Assembly (NCBI GenBank): GCA_030760725.1 | Contig: JASWHV010000016.1 | Coordinates: 12,391,084 to 12,455,083, forward strand | Reading direction: 5' to 3' | Origin: Neostapfia colusana | Lineage: Eukaryota; Streptophyta; Magnoliopsida; Poales; Poaceae | DNA: 64,000 nucleotides | In this document: positions 43,854-55,038 of the stretch, one piece after another | Layout of the letters: every line of letters starts with the position of its first letter | How positions within the stretch are numbered: the stretch's first letter is position 1 | Notes under the pieces: generated by a model | The model's database searches: none | What the model was told of the DNA's origin: nothing | What the model saw: only the letters and a program-made list of their open reading frames with translations | Position numbers and translations under genes: made by a program

Positions 43854-45130
43854 TCAAACCGTAAGTTGGTGACATGCTCCCTTCTGGCTCAGTGCATCGG
43901 CTACTACATTGGCCTTTCCGGGGTGATAGTTGATTCCAACATCATAATCCTTGATAAGTTCCAACCATCGATGTTGCCTCAAATTCAAATCCGTTTGGAT
44001 GAATATGTACTTGAAGCATTTATGATCCGTATAGATCTCACATCGATGACCAAGGATATAATGTCTCCAAATCTTCAATGCATGCACCACGGCTGCGAGT
44101 TCCAAGTCATGTGTGGGGTAATTGAGCTCGTGTTTCTTTAATTGTCGTGAGGCATAGGCTACCACTTGTCCTTCTTGCATGAGCACACACCCAAGCCCTT
44201 GTCTGGATGCGTCACAATATATGTCAAAGCTCTTGCTTACGTCCGGCAATACCAAAACCGGCGTTGTGGTTAGCCTCTTCTTGAGCTCCTCAAAGCTTTC
44301 TTGGCACGCTGGTGTCCATTGGAAGGCTTTTCCCTTCGTTAGCAACTCCGTCATAGGCTTTGTTATCTTAGAGAAGTCCTTGATGAACCTTCGGTAGTAT
44401 CCAGCCATCCCAAGAAAACTCCGAATATCCCTCATGTTTTGCGGTTGGTTCCACTTTAGAACATCTCCCACTTTTCCGAGATCAACCGATACTCCTTCCT
44501 CGGAGATAATGTGGTCTAGGAACGATATCTCCTTTAGCCAAGATTGACATTTGCTAAGCTTGGCATACAATTGATGCTCCCACAACTTTTGCAATGTGAA
44601 TCTTAAATGTTCTTCATGCTCCTCCTCATTTTTTGAATACACCATGATGTCGTCGATGAAAACCACGACGAACTTATCCAGGTACTCCATAAAGACCTTG
44701 TTCATGAGGTACATGAAGTATGCAGGTGCGTTCGTTAACCCAAAAGACATAACGGTATATTCGTACGAACCATACCGTGTCTGAAAGGCAGTCTTGGGTA
44801 TATCGGAGGGTTTAATCTTTAGCTAGAAATATCCTGACCGAATATCAATCTTGGAGAACACCTGGGCTCCCTTCATTTGGTCGAACAGGTCCTCTATACG
44901 GGGCAGAGGGTACTTGTTCTTGATTGTCACCTCATTGAGAGACCTATAGTCCATGCACATCCTTTGGGTCCCATCCTTCTTGTCCACGACGAGCGCGGGG
45001 GCTTCCCATGGTGACGAGCTTGGACGTATAAAACCCTTATCTTGCTGCTACTGGATTTGCTTCTTCAGTTCCACTAGTTCGTTGATGGGCATCCTATACG
45101 GTATCTTTGCTATAGGTGCGGTTCCGGGTA
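43854..45130 (-). pseudogene. Gypsy B reverse transcriptase and RNase H
   Basis: Front part (45130-44760) contains a premature TAG near 45054, ALVVDKKDGTQRMCMDYRSL and FSKIDIRSGY, then a second TAG near 44825. It is open from 44750: MSFGLTNAPAYFM, catalytic FIDDIMVYS (about 44654), GMAGYYRRFI, then RNase H with IYCDASRQGLGCVL (about 44220) and DHKCFKYIF, ending NVVADALSQK. All core motifs are recognisable. Confidence 0.93.
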
Positions 45131-46834
45131 CTAGGTCAATGGAAAACTTGCTATCCCAGGTGGCTTATCGGGAAGTTCTTCCGGGAACACGTCCAAAAAC
45201 TCTTGAACCACCGGAATGCTTTCCAGGGTTGCTTCTTTGACGTGGTTCAATGTTGCCTTCTCGGTTGCCGGTTGGGCTGACTCAAACTCGATACGGGTAC
45301 CGTGCTCGTTTGTCAACTGCACGCTCCTTTCAGCACATTGGATTACCCCGTTGTGCTTACTTAGCCAATCCATTTCGAGTATTATGTCAAGCCCTTGAAA
45401 ATCCAAGACAATGAGGTTGGCAAGGAAGTCTACCCCCCTTATTTTAAGGTTTACTTTCAGACATACTATGTTAGTCCTCATCTCTCCACCGGGAGAATTA
45501 ACCAACATAGCATATTTCAAGTGTGATATGGGTAGATTATGCTTGGCAACATACTTGGATAATATGAAGGAATGCGATGCTCCGGAATCAAATAAGATGG
45601 TGGCTGGGTTGGAGTTGGCAAGGAACATACCAATCACGACGTCCTCAGCCTGTTGCGCTTCCTCAGCAGAGACATGGTTCACGTTGCCGCGAGCGTAGTT
45701 CTGCTGTCCACGGTTTCCTTGATTGGCCCCTCTGTTCGGCCGTGGGTTCTGCTTGGGGACGTTGCCTTGCTGTCCAGGACCTCTCCTCGGGCACTGGCTC
45801 GCAAAGTGTCCCATTTCCCCGCATGCAAAGCATGCCCTGTTGCCCACGGCAGCAGGTATGTTGGGGCGGGGGTTTTAAAAAGGAGCACCCGTGTTGGGAT
45901 GAGGCGCAGGAGGCAAATGCACACGAGGTGCTTGTGCAACGGGTCGTTGCTGTGGTGGCTGATTAGGGCGAAAAGCAGGAGCGGTCGATCCATGCTGTGG
46001 TGCAGCTGGGGGCATGTACCGAGGGCGTACGTTGCTCCCTTGTGGCTGATGCAGCATCTTCCTCTTGCCCTCTCGCTCGATCTCTCGGATCTTGCTTTCA
46101 ACCACTATGGCCTTGTCAACCAGCTTCTGGAAGCTCGCGTAGTCATTGTTGAGGAGCTGAACCTGGATCTCATTGTGGAACCCTCTCATGAACAGGTATT
46201 GCTTCCTCTGGTCCGAGTTGACGTCTTCAGGGGCATACCGGGACAGCTGCGTGAACTTGTTGAGGTACTCATTTACACTCTTCTGTCCTTGGTGGAGACC
46301 CTCAAACTCTTGCCTCTTAAGCATCATTACACCAGAAGGGATGTAATGAGAGCGGAAACTCTCCTTGAACTCAGTCCAAGTAATCGTCTCCGGGTCGACA
46401 TGAGCGTTGCACAGGGCATCTCACTAGTCAGTGGCAGCTCCCATGAGTTGGTGCGACGCAAAGAGAACCTTCTCTCGGTCATTGCACTGAACTATGGTAA
46501 GCTTCTTCTCCATGGATTTCAACCAATCGTTAGCCTCCATGGGGTCATTAGCTTGAGCAAAGGTGGGCGGTCGAGTCCTCATGAACTCTCCCAGCCTGTT
46601 GTGAGCCGACGGTGATGGCGGTGGTGGTGGCGGTGGTGCCAGAACAGGGTTGTTGTTGTTGGCCTGCAGTTGACCCAAAGTTTGGATCATGGTCTGCATA
46701 AGCTGATTCTGCATGGCCATCAACCGTTCCAGGTTGTTTTCACCAGCCCCGGGGTTCGCAGGAACTTCGACATGGTCCTCTTCTTGGTTGCTGCGGACAT
46801 TCCTTCCTTGGCGGCCGGCGCTTCCTCTCACCAT
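45131..46834 (-). pseudogene. Gypsy B Gag and protease
   Basis: ATG 46832-46834 (MVRGSAGRQGRN). Gln/Asn- and Pro-rich N-terminus, gag core DWLKSMEKKLTIVQCNDREK (about 46530) with a stop near 46424, resuming with EGLHQGQKSVNEYLNKFTQL (about 46300). A Pro-rich linker with a stop near 45877 follows, then knuckle CFACGEMGHFASQCP (about 45832-45788). Protease active site LFDSGASHSFI at about 45592, and the typical LDFQGLDIILEMDWLSKHNG (about 45410). The frame is lost near 45150 before RT. Confidence 0.9.
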
Positions 46835-47611
46835 CTTGAGTGAAATTGGATAGAATAGAGTTTTAGAAGTTTAGATGGATCCCCCTATCTATATGCATCA
46901 AGGTGGATGGACTATATATATTAGCCCATATGAGGATGTGAACAAGTGCCAAGGCATCTCACACCTCTTTCTACTTATGCGTGGATATGGACAACACTTG
47001 AGACGTCCCACAACTCACACTAAGCACACAATTACAAACAATCATCACAAAGGCTCACACAACTCCTATTCAAGGCTTTTCAATGGGAGTCCTATGTGGT
47101 TTAGGGTGAATACCAATCTGTGATTTCACCCTATGTCAAGGTGGTTTGGGGTGATACCAATCTATGATCCAACTATGGCTTCTCCTAGGCTTGCATCCTA
47201 TGTCAAGGTGGTTCCAATGTCAATCTATGCATCCTAGACTTGCATCCTATGGTCAGCGTGGCTGCTAATACCAATCTGTTACTTGGGGTGCGTCCTACAG
47301 TCAACGTGGTTCAGCTACCAATCTGTGATCATTCTAGGTTTGTGACCTACAGTCAACTGTAGTAGCTTGGTATCAATCTGTGGATTGTACCAATCTGTGA
47401 CTAGGCATGGCGGTTTTAATATCAATTTGTGACCTATCTAGGCTGTGTGATCTACGATCAACCGTGGCAAGTTGATACCAATCTGTGTCCGATACCAACT
47501 TGTGACTTCTAACTAAGCGTATAACCTACCGTCAACCCGCGGCTCTGATACCAATCTGTGTTTCCTATTTAGGCGTGTAACCTACCGTCAACCGTGGCTC
47601 TGATACTAATC
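46835..47611 (-). repeat. Gypsy B 5' leader with primer site and many decayed copies of it
   Basis: The primer site next to the LTR (47597-47611) reads GATTAGTATCAGAGC on the minus strand, a one-base variant of the tRNA-Met type. Between 47090 and 47611 the plus-strand motif ACCAATCTGTG (variants ATCAATCTGTG, ACCAATCTATG) recurs about a dozen times. One copy at 47550-47570 includes the full GGCTCTGATACCAATC, a better primer site than the terminal one. Non-coding otherwise. Confidence 0.75.
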
Positions 47612-50600
47612 TGTGACGCCCTCAATTCTGTGGAAAACCACGGAACCGAGAACTGATGCGTATGTGTGCCCAGGATGTTCATCACACATACACATATCAT
47701 CCACAAACTGAATTCAGAATATATATTACCACGAATAACAGGGTTTATTACAAAGTCTCATGAGTCTTGGACTCATGCTAACAGCGGAAGTCTTATCTAA
47801 GAAGCGGAAGTCTAAATCTAGCAGCGGAAGTCTTTATTCTAATGCGGAAGCAATCTAAGCAGCAGCAGCGGCTCCATCTCTACTCCATCCCCACGGGCAA
47901 GGCTGAGGATAGATTACACGCCTAAGGCTCCACTTGGTCTTCATAGTATTCTTGCCCTGTAGCTGATGATGAAGTACTAATGCAAGTTTGAGTACAATGA
48001 TGTACTCAGCAAGTGCGGGAAAATATGATATGTAGCTTACAACAAGGAAGGTATAAAAAGTCTTATTGCAGAAAGCAAAGTTATTTCTCAAAACCACGAT
48101 AAAACAACAACTTAGCTTTAAGTGAATGTAGACCCAACATGTATCAAGATACCAACATACCTCCATTATGTTTCATCACTTTCCATGTCTCAACCAGACA
48201 TTAATCTTTCTCAGCTTTGCTCACGAATACCTTCTCGTATTCGCTACCATCTCACGAATACCATCTTGTATTCGCTACCATCCCGCGAATACCATCTCAT
48301 ATTCGCTACCATTCAATTCTGTCTCATTCCAAGACCAAAGCTCGTTGACATGACTCAACAGTCATGCAACCAATTTCACCACCCGGACTCAACAGTCCCA
48401 AAAGAAAACCAAACCATAACCAAACCATCACCAAAACCATAACCAAAACCGTAACCTCCCAATAACCATCCTATCTAATCATGTGAGTTGTCTAGGCGCT
48501 CGTGACCGTAAGCTCGACTATCATGATAGTTTTAAGACTCTGTAGAGTTTGTACCACTTTACCCACAAGTTTGTGATTTCGTCACCCGTCGACGACTGCG
48601 GAACCTCCATTATACCAGTACACAACCGTCGGTGTATGGTCAAGATATCACAAAATAGCCTTTACAAAGGGGCTACTAGATGTATGGACTCACTAAGGTT
48701 TCACCGGCAGGCTAGAATCTCCTATTCTCCCACCCACGGGCCCCCTCTTGTGCCATGCAGTTCCCAGGGCAGTCCTCACTCGACTCCCATTCCCTGAGCC
48801 TTCCACAGTCCATAACAATCTAGTAACTTACCTAATTACTCAGCTAAGCCACACCCATACTTGGCCTTGTGGTGGGACTGTTATCCTGGCATGGCTGGCA
48901 TGAACCGGTCCTTAGATCTACGACAAGTAAAACCACCATCTCATGCTACCCCATTCACAAACCCAGGCTTGCCTAGATCTCCCTCCGATCCATGTTCATT
49001 AACAACATCAGTTTCTCATCATTCTTTTGAGTGCAGTTAGCTAGACATATCTATCTCGCTTCCCATAATCCCATGGACTCAGTAAAGCATAAAAGTAAAA
49101 CCATACCTGACTCATGAACTTCCCTGGCGACAAGGGTGGTTTAAACAAAACTAGTAAACTCCTATGAAAGGGTTTCCCATCATGTTTTACTCAGCACACA
49201 CACCTTTTCGCAAACAAAACAGTCTTCCAAAATATGGGATCAATATGGTCAAGGGGCACTTGCCTTGTTCTTGCGGTTCCGGTTGCTCTTGGGTCTCAAA
49301 ATCTTGTTGTTGCAGCTCATCGTAGACAGCTCCCTGAGCTTGTCCTTCTATACGCGATCACACACATACAAGATTCATAGCAATCAATAATCAAGCACAA
49401 ACTTTAACCAGATGCGATGATGCATATGCATGCAAAACCTATGATGCAGTTTTTTATTAGATCGGTTTGTACGGGTTCTTGCATGGCTTGCATGAGTTTT
49501 ACAATGAACAGGGATGTTCGGATCAAATGTGGACGTGGCAATGATCTTGACTTTAGATCAAACCGATCAACACGTGATCTGTCCACGAAAAAGCTTCTGT
49601 TCCAAAGGAATCGAAGAACAGATGCAAAGAAAACGCGATGATGTCGTAAGGTAGTATTGAAGACCTACCTTATGTTCTTCTTGGTCTCGGGGTCCTTCTC
49701 CTAGCAAGACAGATCGTCGGGGCTCTCTTCCGGCGATCTCTGGCGACTGAACTCCGGCGAAGTGGTTTACTCGGCGGGATGGGGCTAGGGCTCTAAGTTG
49801 TCTGCTCAGGAGGTGGAAAAGAAGTTCGTGGTCGCGGCCAAAGGTTTTCGGTTCTATTTATAACCCGGAAGAGAAGAGTCCTAATCTGATCGGAATTCGA
49901 ATAAGAGTCCTATTCAAATTGTTTTTAGATCTTAACAACTTATCTTAGATTGATTCGGTGCGGTAACATTGTGGAAATCGTGTCGGTTTCCTCAGTACCG
50001 GAGATTCCCACGCGTACAGAAGAAAAATCGCTTCAGAATTGCGTCCTTACGCGGTAATGAGCTCCAGAGGCTCCACGTGTCCTGCTGGGACCTGAGCTTC
50101 CCTTTTCTGCAGAGACGAGCTCCGGTTGTGCCGCGTGTCAGGCGGGCGAGACCTTCCTCTTACTCAGAGGCGAGCTCGGCGTACGCCACACGTCCTGGCG
50201 TGCAGGACCTCCCTTCTCAACAGAGGCAAGCTCCGCGTGTGCCACGTGTCTGATGGTTCGGGACCTCCTTCCGCGAACACTACGTGTCAGTTCCGGACCT
50301 CCCCCTCTCTTCGGAGGTGACTCCGAGTGTGCCATGTGTCAATTCCAAACCTCCCCTCTCTTCGGAGGTGAGCTCCGAGAATGGCACGCGTCAAGTAGCA
50401 CCGTACTTCCTTTCTCCTCAGAGACGAGCTCCGAGGTCGACACGTGTCCAATAGTGATGGACCTCCCAGAGGCGAGCTCCGGAGGTCACACGTGTCCGGT
50501 TTCGAACCTCCCGGAGGTGAGCTCCGGAGAGGACACGTGTCCAATAGGACCGGACCTCTCGGAGGTGAGCTCCGAGAGCGACACGTGTCCCGCGCGACTG

Positions 50601-50971
50601 GTCCTCTCTTTTCCGCGGTGAATAGCTCCGCAGCCGACACATGTCCTTCGGGACTGGCCTCGCTCCTCTGTAGAGGCTAGCTCCGGTGGCAACACGTGTC
50701 CCACAGGGTCGGACCTCTCCCCCTTTGCAGGGATGAGCTCCGAGCCTGCCACATAGCCAGTTTAGTGGCGGACCTCTCCCCCTTTGCGTAGATGAGCTCC
50801 GAACACGCCACGTGGCCAGCGAGCCGCGGAAGTTGTCTTCGGCGCTCTCTGTAAACTGGAATTTGCTCTTTTTGGCTATCTTGTTGATTCTTTCTTTGTT
50901 CAACTTATTTCAAGAATATTTTTCTACATGAAACATGAATACATGCAGAAACCGAGAATGAGGGTGTCACA
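47612..50971 (-). repeat. 5' LTR of Gypsy B
   Basis: 3360 bp, same termini as the other LTR and very similar to it by eye. TATA TTATAAATAG on the minus strand at 49854-49863. U3 repeats at 50060-50820 with CACGTGTCC and GAGCTCCG motifs. A purine/pyrimidine stretch of CCATAACCAAA repeats lies at 48403-48460. Confidence 0.95.
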
Positions 50972-51423
50972 CCCTGTTAGGGTCCTATGACGCCAGTTGG
51001 TCTCCTCCAGGAAAGACCTACGCTGGGGTGGGAGGTCCAGGGTGTGCAGCCTGCTTTGCCTGGTCCTGTACCCAAAGCGTGCGCACTCTGCTCCCCGGGA
51101 GGTCCAGGGTGTGCAGCCTTCTTTGCCTGGTCCTGTACCCTAAGCGTGCGCACTCTGCCTCCCCAGCGCTATGATCTAGTAATAGGGGCCGGACGGTTAC
51201 ACCCTAACCAAGGAGGGAGCCGGAACTCCGGTACAGAGTGCACTGAATTACCTAAGCCCCGTATACCGGCCTAGGACAGTAAGCCAAATAGGACTAATAG
51301 ACAGGGAAGGAAAGACCTCTGGGCAGGATTACCGTTTCCTACTCAGTGCCAGACCTCATCCCCTCAGCAGGGGTGATCTCCGATGCCGGACCTCTCCTTC
51401 TCCTCAGAGGCGAGCTCCGATGC
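50972..51423 (+). other. Gypsy A 3' non-coding region, right of Gypsy B
   Basis: Contains two copies of the GGTCCAGGGTGTGCAGCCT module (51030 and 51098), also seen in Gypsy C. No gene. Confidence 0.7.
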
Positions 51424-52387
51424 CGGACCACACCCCCTCCACAGGGGTGAGCTCCGAAGCCGGTCATCACCCCCTCCGCAGAGGTGAGCACCAAAGCCGG
51501 ACCTTGCACCCTACACTAGTCTGAGGTCCAAAGCCGGACAACACCCCATCCGCAGGGGTGAGCTCCGAAGCCGGTCATCACCCCCTCTGCAGGGGTGAGC
51601 ACCGAAGCCGGACCTTGCGCTCTACACTGGGCTGAGGTCCGAAGCCGGACAACACACCCTCCGCAGGGGTGAGCTCCGAAGCTGGTCGTCACCCCCTCCA
51701 CAGAGGTGAGCACCGAAGCCGGACCTTACGCCCTCCACTGGGCTGAGGTCCGAAGCCGGACAACACCCCCTCCGCAGGGGTGAGCTACGAAGCCGGTCAT
51801 CACCCCCTCCGAAGGGGTGAGCACTGAAGTCAGACCTTGCGCCCTACACTGGGCTGAGGTTCGAAGCCGGACAACACCCCCTCCACAGGGGTGAGCACCG
51901 AAGCCGGACCTTGCGCCCTACACTGGGCTGAGGTCCGATGCCGGACAACACCCCCTCCGCAAGGGTGAGCTTTGAAGCTGGTCATCACCCCCTCCGCAGG
52001 GGTGAGCACCGAAGCCAGACCTTGCGCCCTACACTGGGCTGAGGTCCGAAGCCAGACAACACCCCCTTTGCAGGGGTGAGCTCCGAAGCTAGTCATCACC
52101 CCCTCCGCAGGGGTGAGCACCGAAGCCGGACCTTACGCTCTCCACTGGGCTGAGGTCCAAAGCCGGACAACACCGCCTCCGCAGGGGTGAGCTCCAAAGT
52201 CGGTCGTCACCCCCTCCGCAGGGGTGAGCACCGAAGCCGGACCTTGCGCCCTCCACTGGGCTGAGGTCCGAAGCCGGACAACACCCCCTCCGCAGGGGTG
52301 AGCTCCGAAGCCGGTCATCACCCCCTCCGCAGGGGTGAGCACCGAAGCCGGACCTTGCACCCTCCACTGGGCTGAGCTACGATGACG
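51424..52387 (+). repeat. 111-bp higher-order tandem repeat made of 37-bp units
   Basis: The anchor GACCTT (GACC) recurs at 51500, 51611, 51722, 51833, 51907, 52018, 52129, 52240 and 52351. Spacing is exactly 111 bp except one 74-bp step (51833 to 51907), which equals loss of one 37-bp subunit. Each 111-bp unit contains three related 37-bp subunits that share GGGGTGAGC or GGGCTGAGG followed by CCGAAGCCGG. More diverged units continue to about 52560. It lies just upstream of the 3' LTR. The 3' region of Tat elements is known as a source of satellite DNA. Confidence 0.95.
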
Positions 52388-52682
52388 GACCTTCCCCTTC
52401 CGCAGGGCTGAGCTCCGAAGCTGGACCTCACCCCCTCCTCAGAGCTGATCTCCGATGCTAGACCTCCCCCTTCCGCAGGGCTGAGCTCCGAAGCCGGACC
52501 TCTCCCTCTCCTCAGAGGCGAGCTCCGATGCCGGACCTCATACCCTCCGCACGGCTGAGCTCCGAAGAGGGCAAGACCCTACAAGCACAGGGAACACTCA
52601 AGACAAGAAAGTGCACGGGGCAGACAAGGGGAAGGCCCCACCCCGGGATCGTTATCTCCCCCGAGATGGGCCCGGGGGCCAC

Positions 52683-54119
52683 CGTCGGTACCCTCCATAC
52701 CGGGTACCCCCGCGCACAGGAGAAAACCGCCTAAGGACCTCGCCCCCTCCGTGGGGGTGAGCTCCGAAGGTGCCACGTGTCCAGTAGGGCCGGGGCTCCC
52801 CTCTCTTCAGAAGAAAGCTCCGGGCCTACCACGTGGCCAGAAGAGCCGGACCTCACCCCCCTCCCCCGCAGGGGTGAGATCCGAAGGCGCCACGTGTCCA
52901 GCAGGGCCGGGCTTCCCCTCTCCTCAGAGGGGAGCTCCAGGCCTGCCACGTGGCTAGGAGAGCCGGACCTTACTCCCCCCCCCCCCCGCTCAGGGGTGAG
53001 CTCTGAAGGCGCCATGTGTCCAGCAGGGCCAGGCCTCCCCTCTCCACAGAGGGGAGCTCCGGGCCTGCCATGTGGCCAGGAGAGACGGACCTCACCCCCC
53101 GCAGGGGTGAGCTCCGAAGGTTCCACGTGTCCAACAGGGCCGGGCCTCCCTTCTCATCAGAGGGGAGCTCTGGGCCTGCCATGTGGCCAAAAGAGCCGGA
53201 CCTCACCCCCCGCAGGGGTGAGCTCCGAAGGTGCCACGTTTTCAGCAGGGCCGGGCCTCCCCTCTCTTCAGAGGGGAGCTCCGGGCCTGCCACGTGGCCA
53301 AAAGAGCCGAACCTTACCCCCCCCCCCCCCCGCAGGGGTGAGCTCCGAAGGCACCACTTGTCTGGCAGGGCCGAGCGTCCCCTCTCCTCAGAGGCGAGCC
53401 CTGGGCCTGCCACATGGCCAGCAGTGCCGCGCTGCCCACCCCGGCTCGGTAGGCAGCAGGAGTAAAAGCACGCCATGCCTTGTCCGATCAAGGCATTCAA
53501 GGCCCGCACCTTCCCAAGACGCGGAGGCGCGGCGCACGCCTGTCAGGTGGCACTGTGACCAGTCACAGTCAAGACAGGCGCACCATGTCAGGAGTTGTAG
53601 ACCAATAAATACAGCGACAAGACATGCCCTGCCGTCCCTACCATCATCAACCACTACGCCTAGCTTGCGGCATGGGCAGGACGGCAGGACGACGACAAAG
53701 GAGCCATCGCCAGAAGACAACTACCAGCATTCACTGCAAGACATGGTAGATGGCAGGAAATCACCCCAGGGCCACCTGTCGGGCCCCAGGGCTCACCTTG
53801 TAAGCCGCCCGAGCCTTAAAATATAAAAGGCTCGGGTAGTCAGCGTTGCAAGAGGTTCGCCACCTTGCGATTTTGCCATTCGGGCAACTGAACTCCGATC
53901 ATCACCAAGCTTAGAACTCCGGTTCTAAGCCCCGAGCAATACAACTCCCGTGGACGTAGGGTTTTACGCTCCGGCGGCCCGAACCACGTAAAAATCCTTG
54001 TGTCAATCCTCTCACAACCAACGCGACCCTCTCGAGAGGACTAGCCCATCCGAAAAAGAACCTCCGTGGGTTGCCCCTGACGCAGGCACGGGGGAAGTGT
54101 CGACCGCAACACTTTGACA
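52683..54119 (+). repeat. 3' LTR of Gypsy A
   Basis: 1437 bp. First base mutated (CGTCGGTACC). Preceded by a purine-rich ATGGGCCCGGGGGCCAC tract. Same ~111-bp U3 repeats as the 5' LTR; TATA TATAAAAGG at 53822-53830. Contains a ~30-bp segment near 53520-53550 absent from the 5' LTR near 36221. Confidence 0.93.
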
Positions 54120-55038
54120 CATGTGCTTATTATACATTCGCCCATGTTACGCTCCTAATGCATAACATCAATGTTGTGCATTAAAATCAAGGACTTCACA
54201 TACGGGAGCTCCCAAATTCCACATATATGAGTCCAATTGTGTTCCTCTCCGTAACCTACAAAATATCTAGGATGACTTTCACTTACCACCAGTTTGTTCA
54301 ACATATAAGAAATTTCTGACCCATTTTGACGTTTCGATGGTCCTTTTGTTACAACTGTGTCCTTTCTGAAGACATTCTTCTGTTGTCAAAACCCATGATT
54401 TTGAGCCAACCAACGTCTTTGACAATCGAAGTAGACGATATTGCCTCCATGAACAAGTCGAAAGCAATTTGTGTCCGAAGCACAAATCGGGCACGTCAAA
54501 CGACCATGAGTGCTTCATCCAGAAAACATACCGTATGCTGGAAAATCATGGATGGACCATAAGTAAGCAGCCCGCGGGTTGAATTTCTTCTTCTTGTAAC
54601 AATCGTAAGCTTCAACTTCTGTCCACAAAGTTTTCAGTTCTTCAATCAACAGTTTCAACATCACGTTTAGACGTGGCCCAGGATGATCTGGTCCAGGAAT
54701 GATGAGGCAAAGAAACATGAATTCATACTTCATACAAAGAGATGGTGGCAGGTTATATGGAATAACAAAAATGAGCCAACACAAGTATGGTGTGGCGTTT
54801 GTACTAAACGGCGAGAAGCCATCTATCGCCAAATCCATGCGAACATTTTTCACATCACTGGCAAAGTCTAGATTGAAGCGGTCCAACGCCTTCCATGCCT
54901 CACCATCGGACGGGTGCATCATGACTCCATTGTTCTGACGTACACCTTCTTTGTGCCATCTCATGTGTCTAGGTGTTCTTTTTGAAATAAACAACCGCTT
55001 TAATCAAGGTGTCAGTGGTAAGTAATGAAGTTGCTTAT
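54120..55038 (-). pseudogene. CACTA TNP2-like transposase, middle part
   Basis: Lies between the solo LTR and Gypsy A. Conserved Tnp2 (Transposase_21) blocks in order: RTPRHMRWHKEGVRQNNGVM (about 54980), DGEAWKALDRF, NVRMDLAIDGFSPFS, VIPYNLPPSLCMKYEFMFL, IPGPDHPGPRLNVML, then ELKTLWTEVEAYDCYKKKKF (about 54620). Beyond 54515 further family blocks remain but in shifting frames. The carboxylate residues expected for the transposase lie in these regions, but their integrity cannot be judged given the frameshifts. Confidence 0.88.

Larger units (their letters stand above)
39049..50971 (-). mobile_element. Ty3/Gypsy element 'Gypsy B' (chromodomain type, Tekay/Del-like)
   Basis: 11.9 kb, minus strand, with a perfect TSD CCCTG (39044-39048, 50972-50976). 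LTRs 47612-50971 (5') and 39049-42315 (3'). Gag, protease, RT, RNase H, integrase and a C-terminal chromodomain-like segment in one polyprotein order, with LTRs over 3 kb, fit the Tekay/Del chromovirus clade. About eight or more stops or frameshifts disable it. Youngest member of the nest, being inside Gypsy A inside CACTA. Confidence 0.95.
35398..54119 (+). mobile_element. Ty3/Gypsy element 'Gypsy A' (Tat-like, pol-deleted), contains Gypsy B
   Basis: LTRs 35398-36789 and 52683-54119 with a perfect TSD CATGT (35393-35397, 54120-54124). Without Gypsy B it is about 6.8 kb: gag, a fusion of RNase H start to integrase end, and a long repeat-rich 3' region. LTR termini, primer-site region, gag and 3' region are related to Gypsy C but clearly a different family. 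It lies inside the CACTA transposase gene. Confidence 0.93.

Noticed and set aside
51424..52387. Regular repeat that could suggest a CRISPR-like array
   Set aside because: There are no unique spacers: whole 37-bp and 111-bp units are repeated, in a plant retrotransposon.
52777..53826. Long plus-strand open frame of about 350 codons (and similar ones at 35727-36278)
   Set aside because: It lies in the GC-rich ~111-bp LTR repeats. The unit length is a multiple of three, so frames stay open on both strands; the product is low-complexity with no domain.
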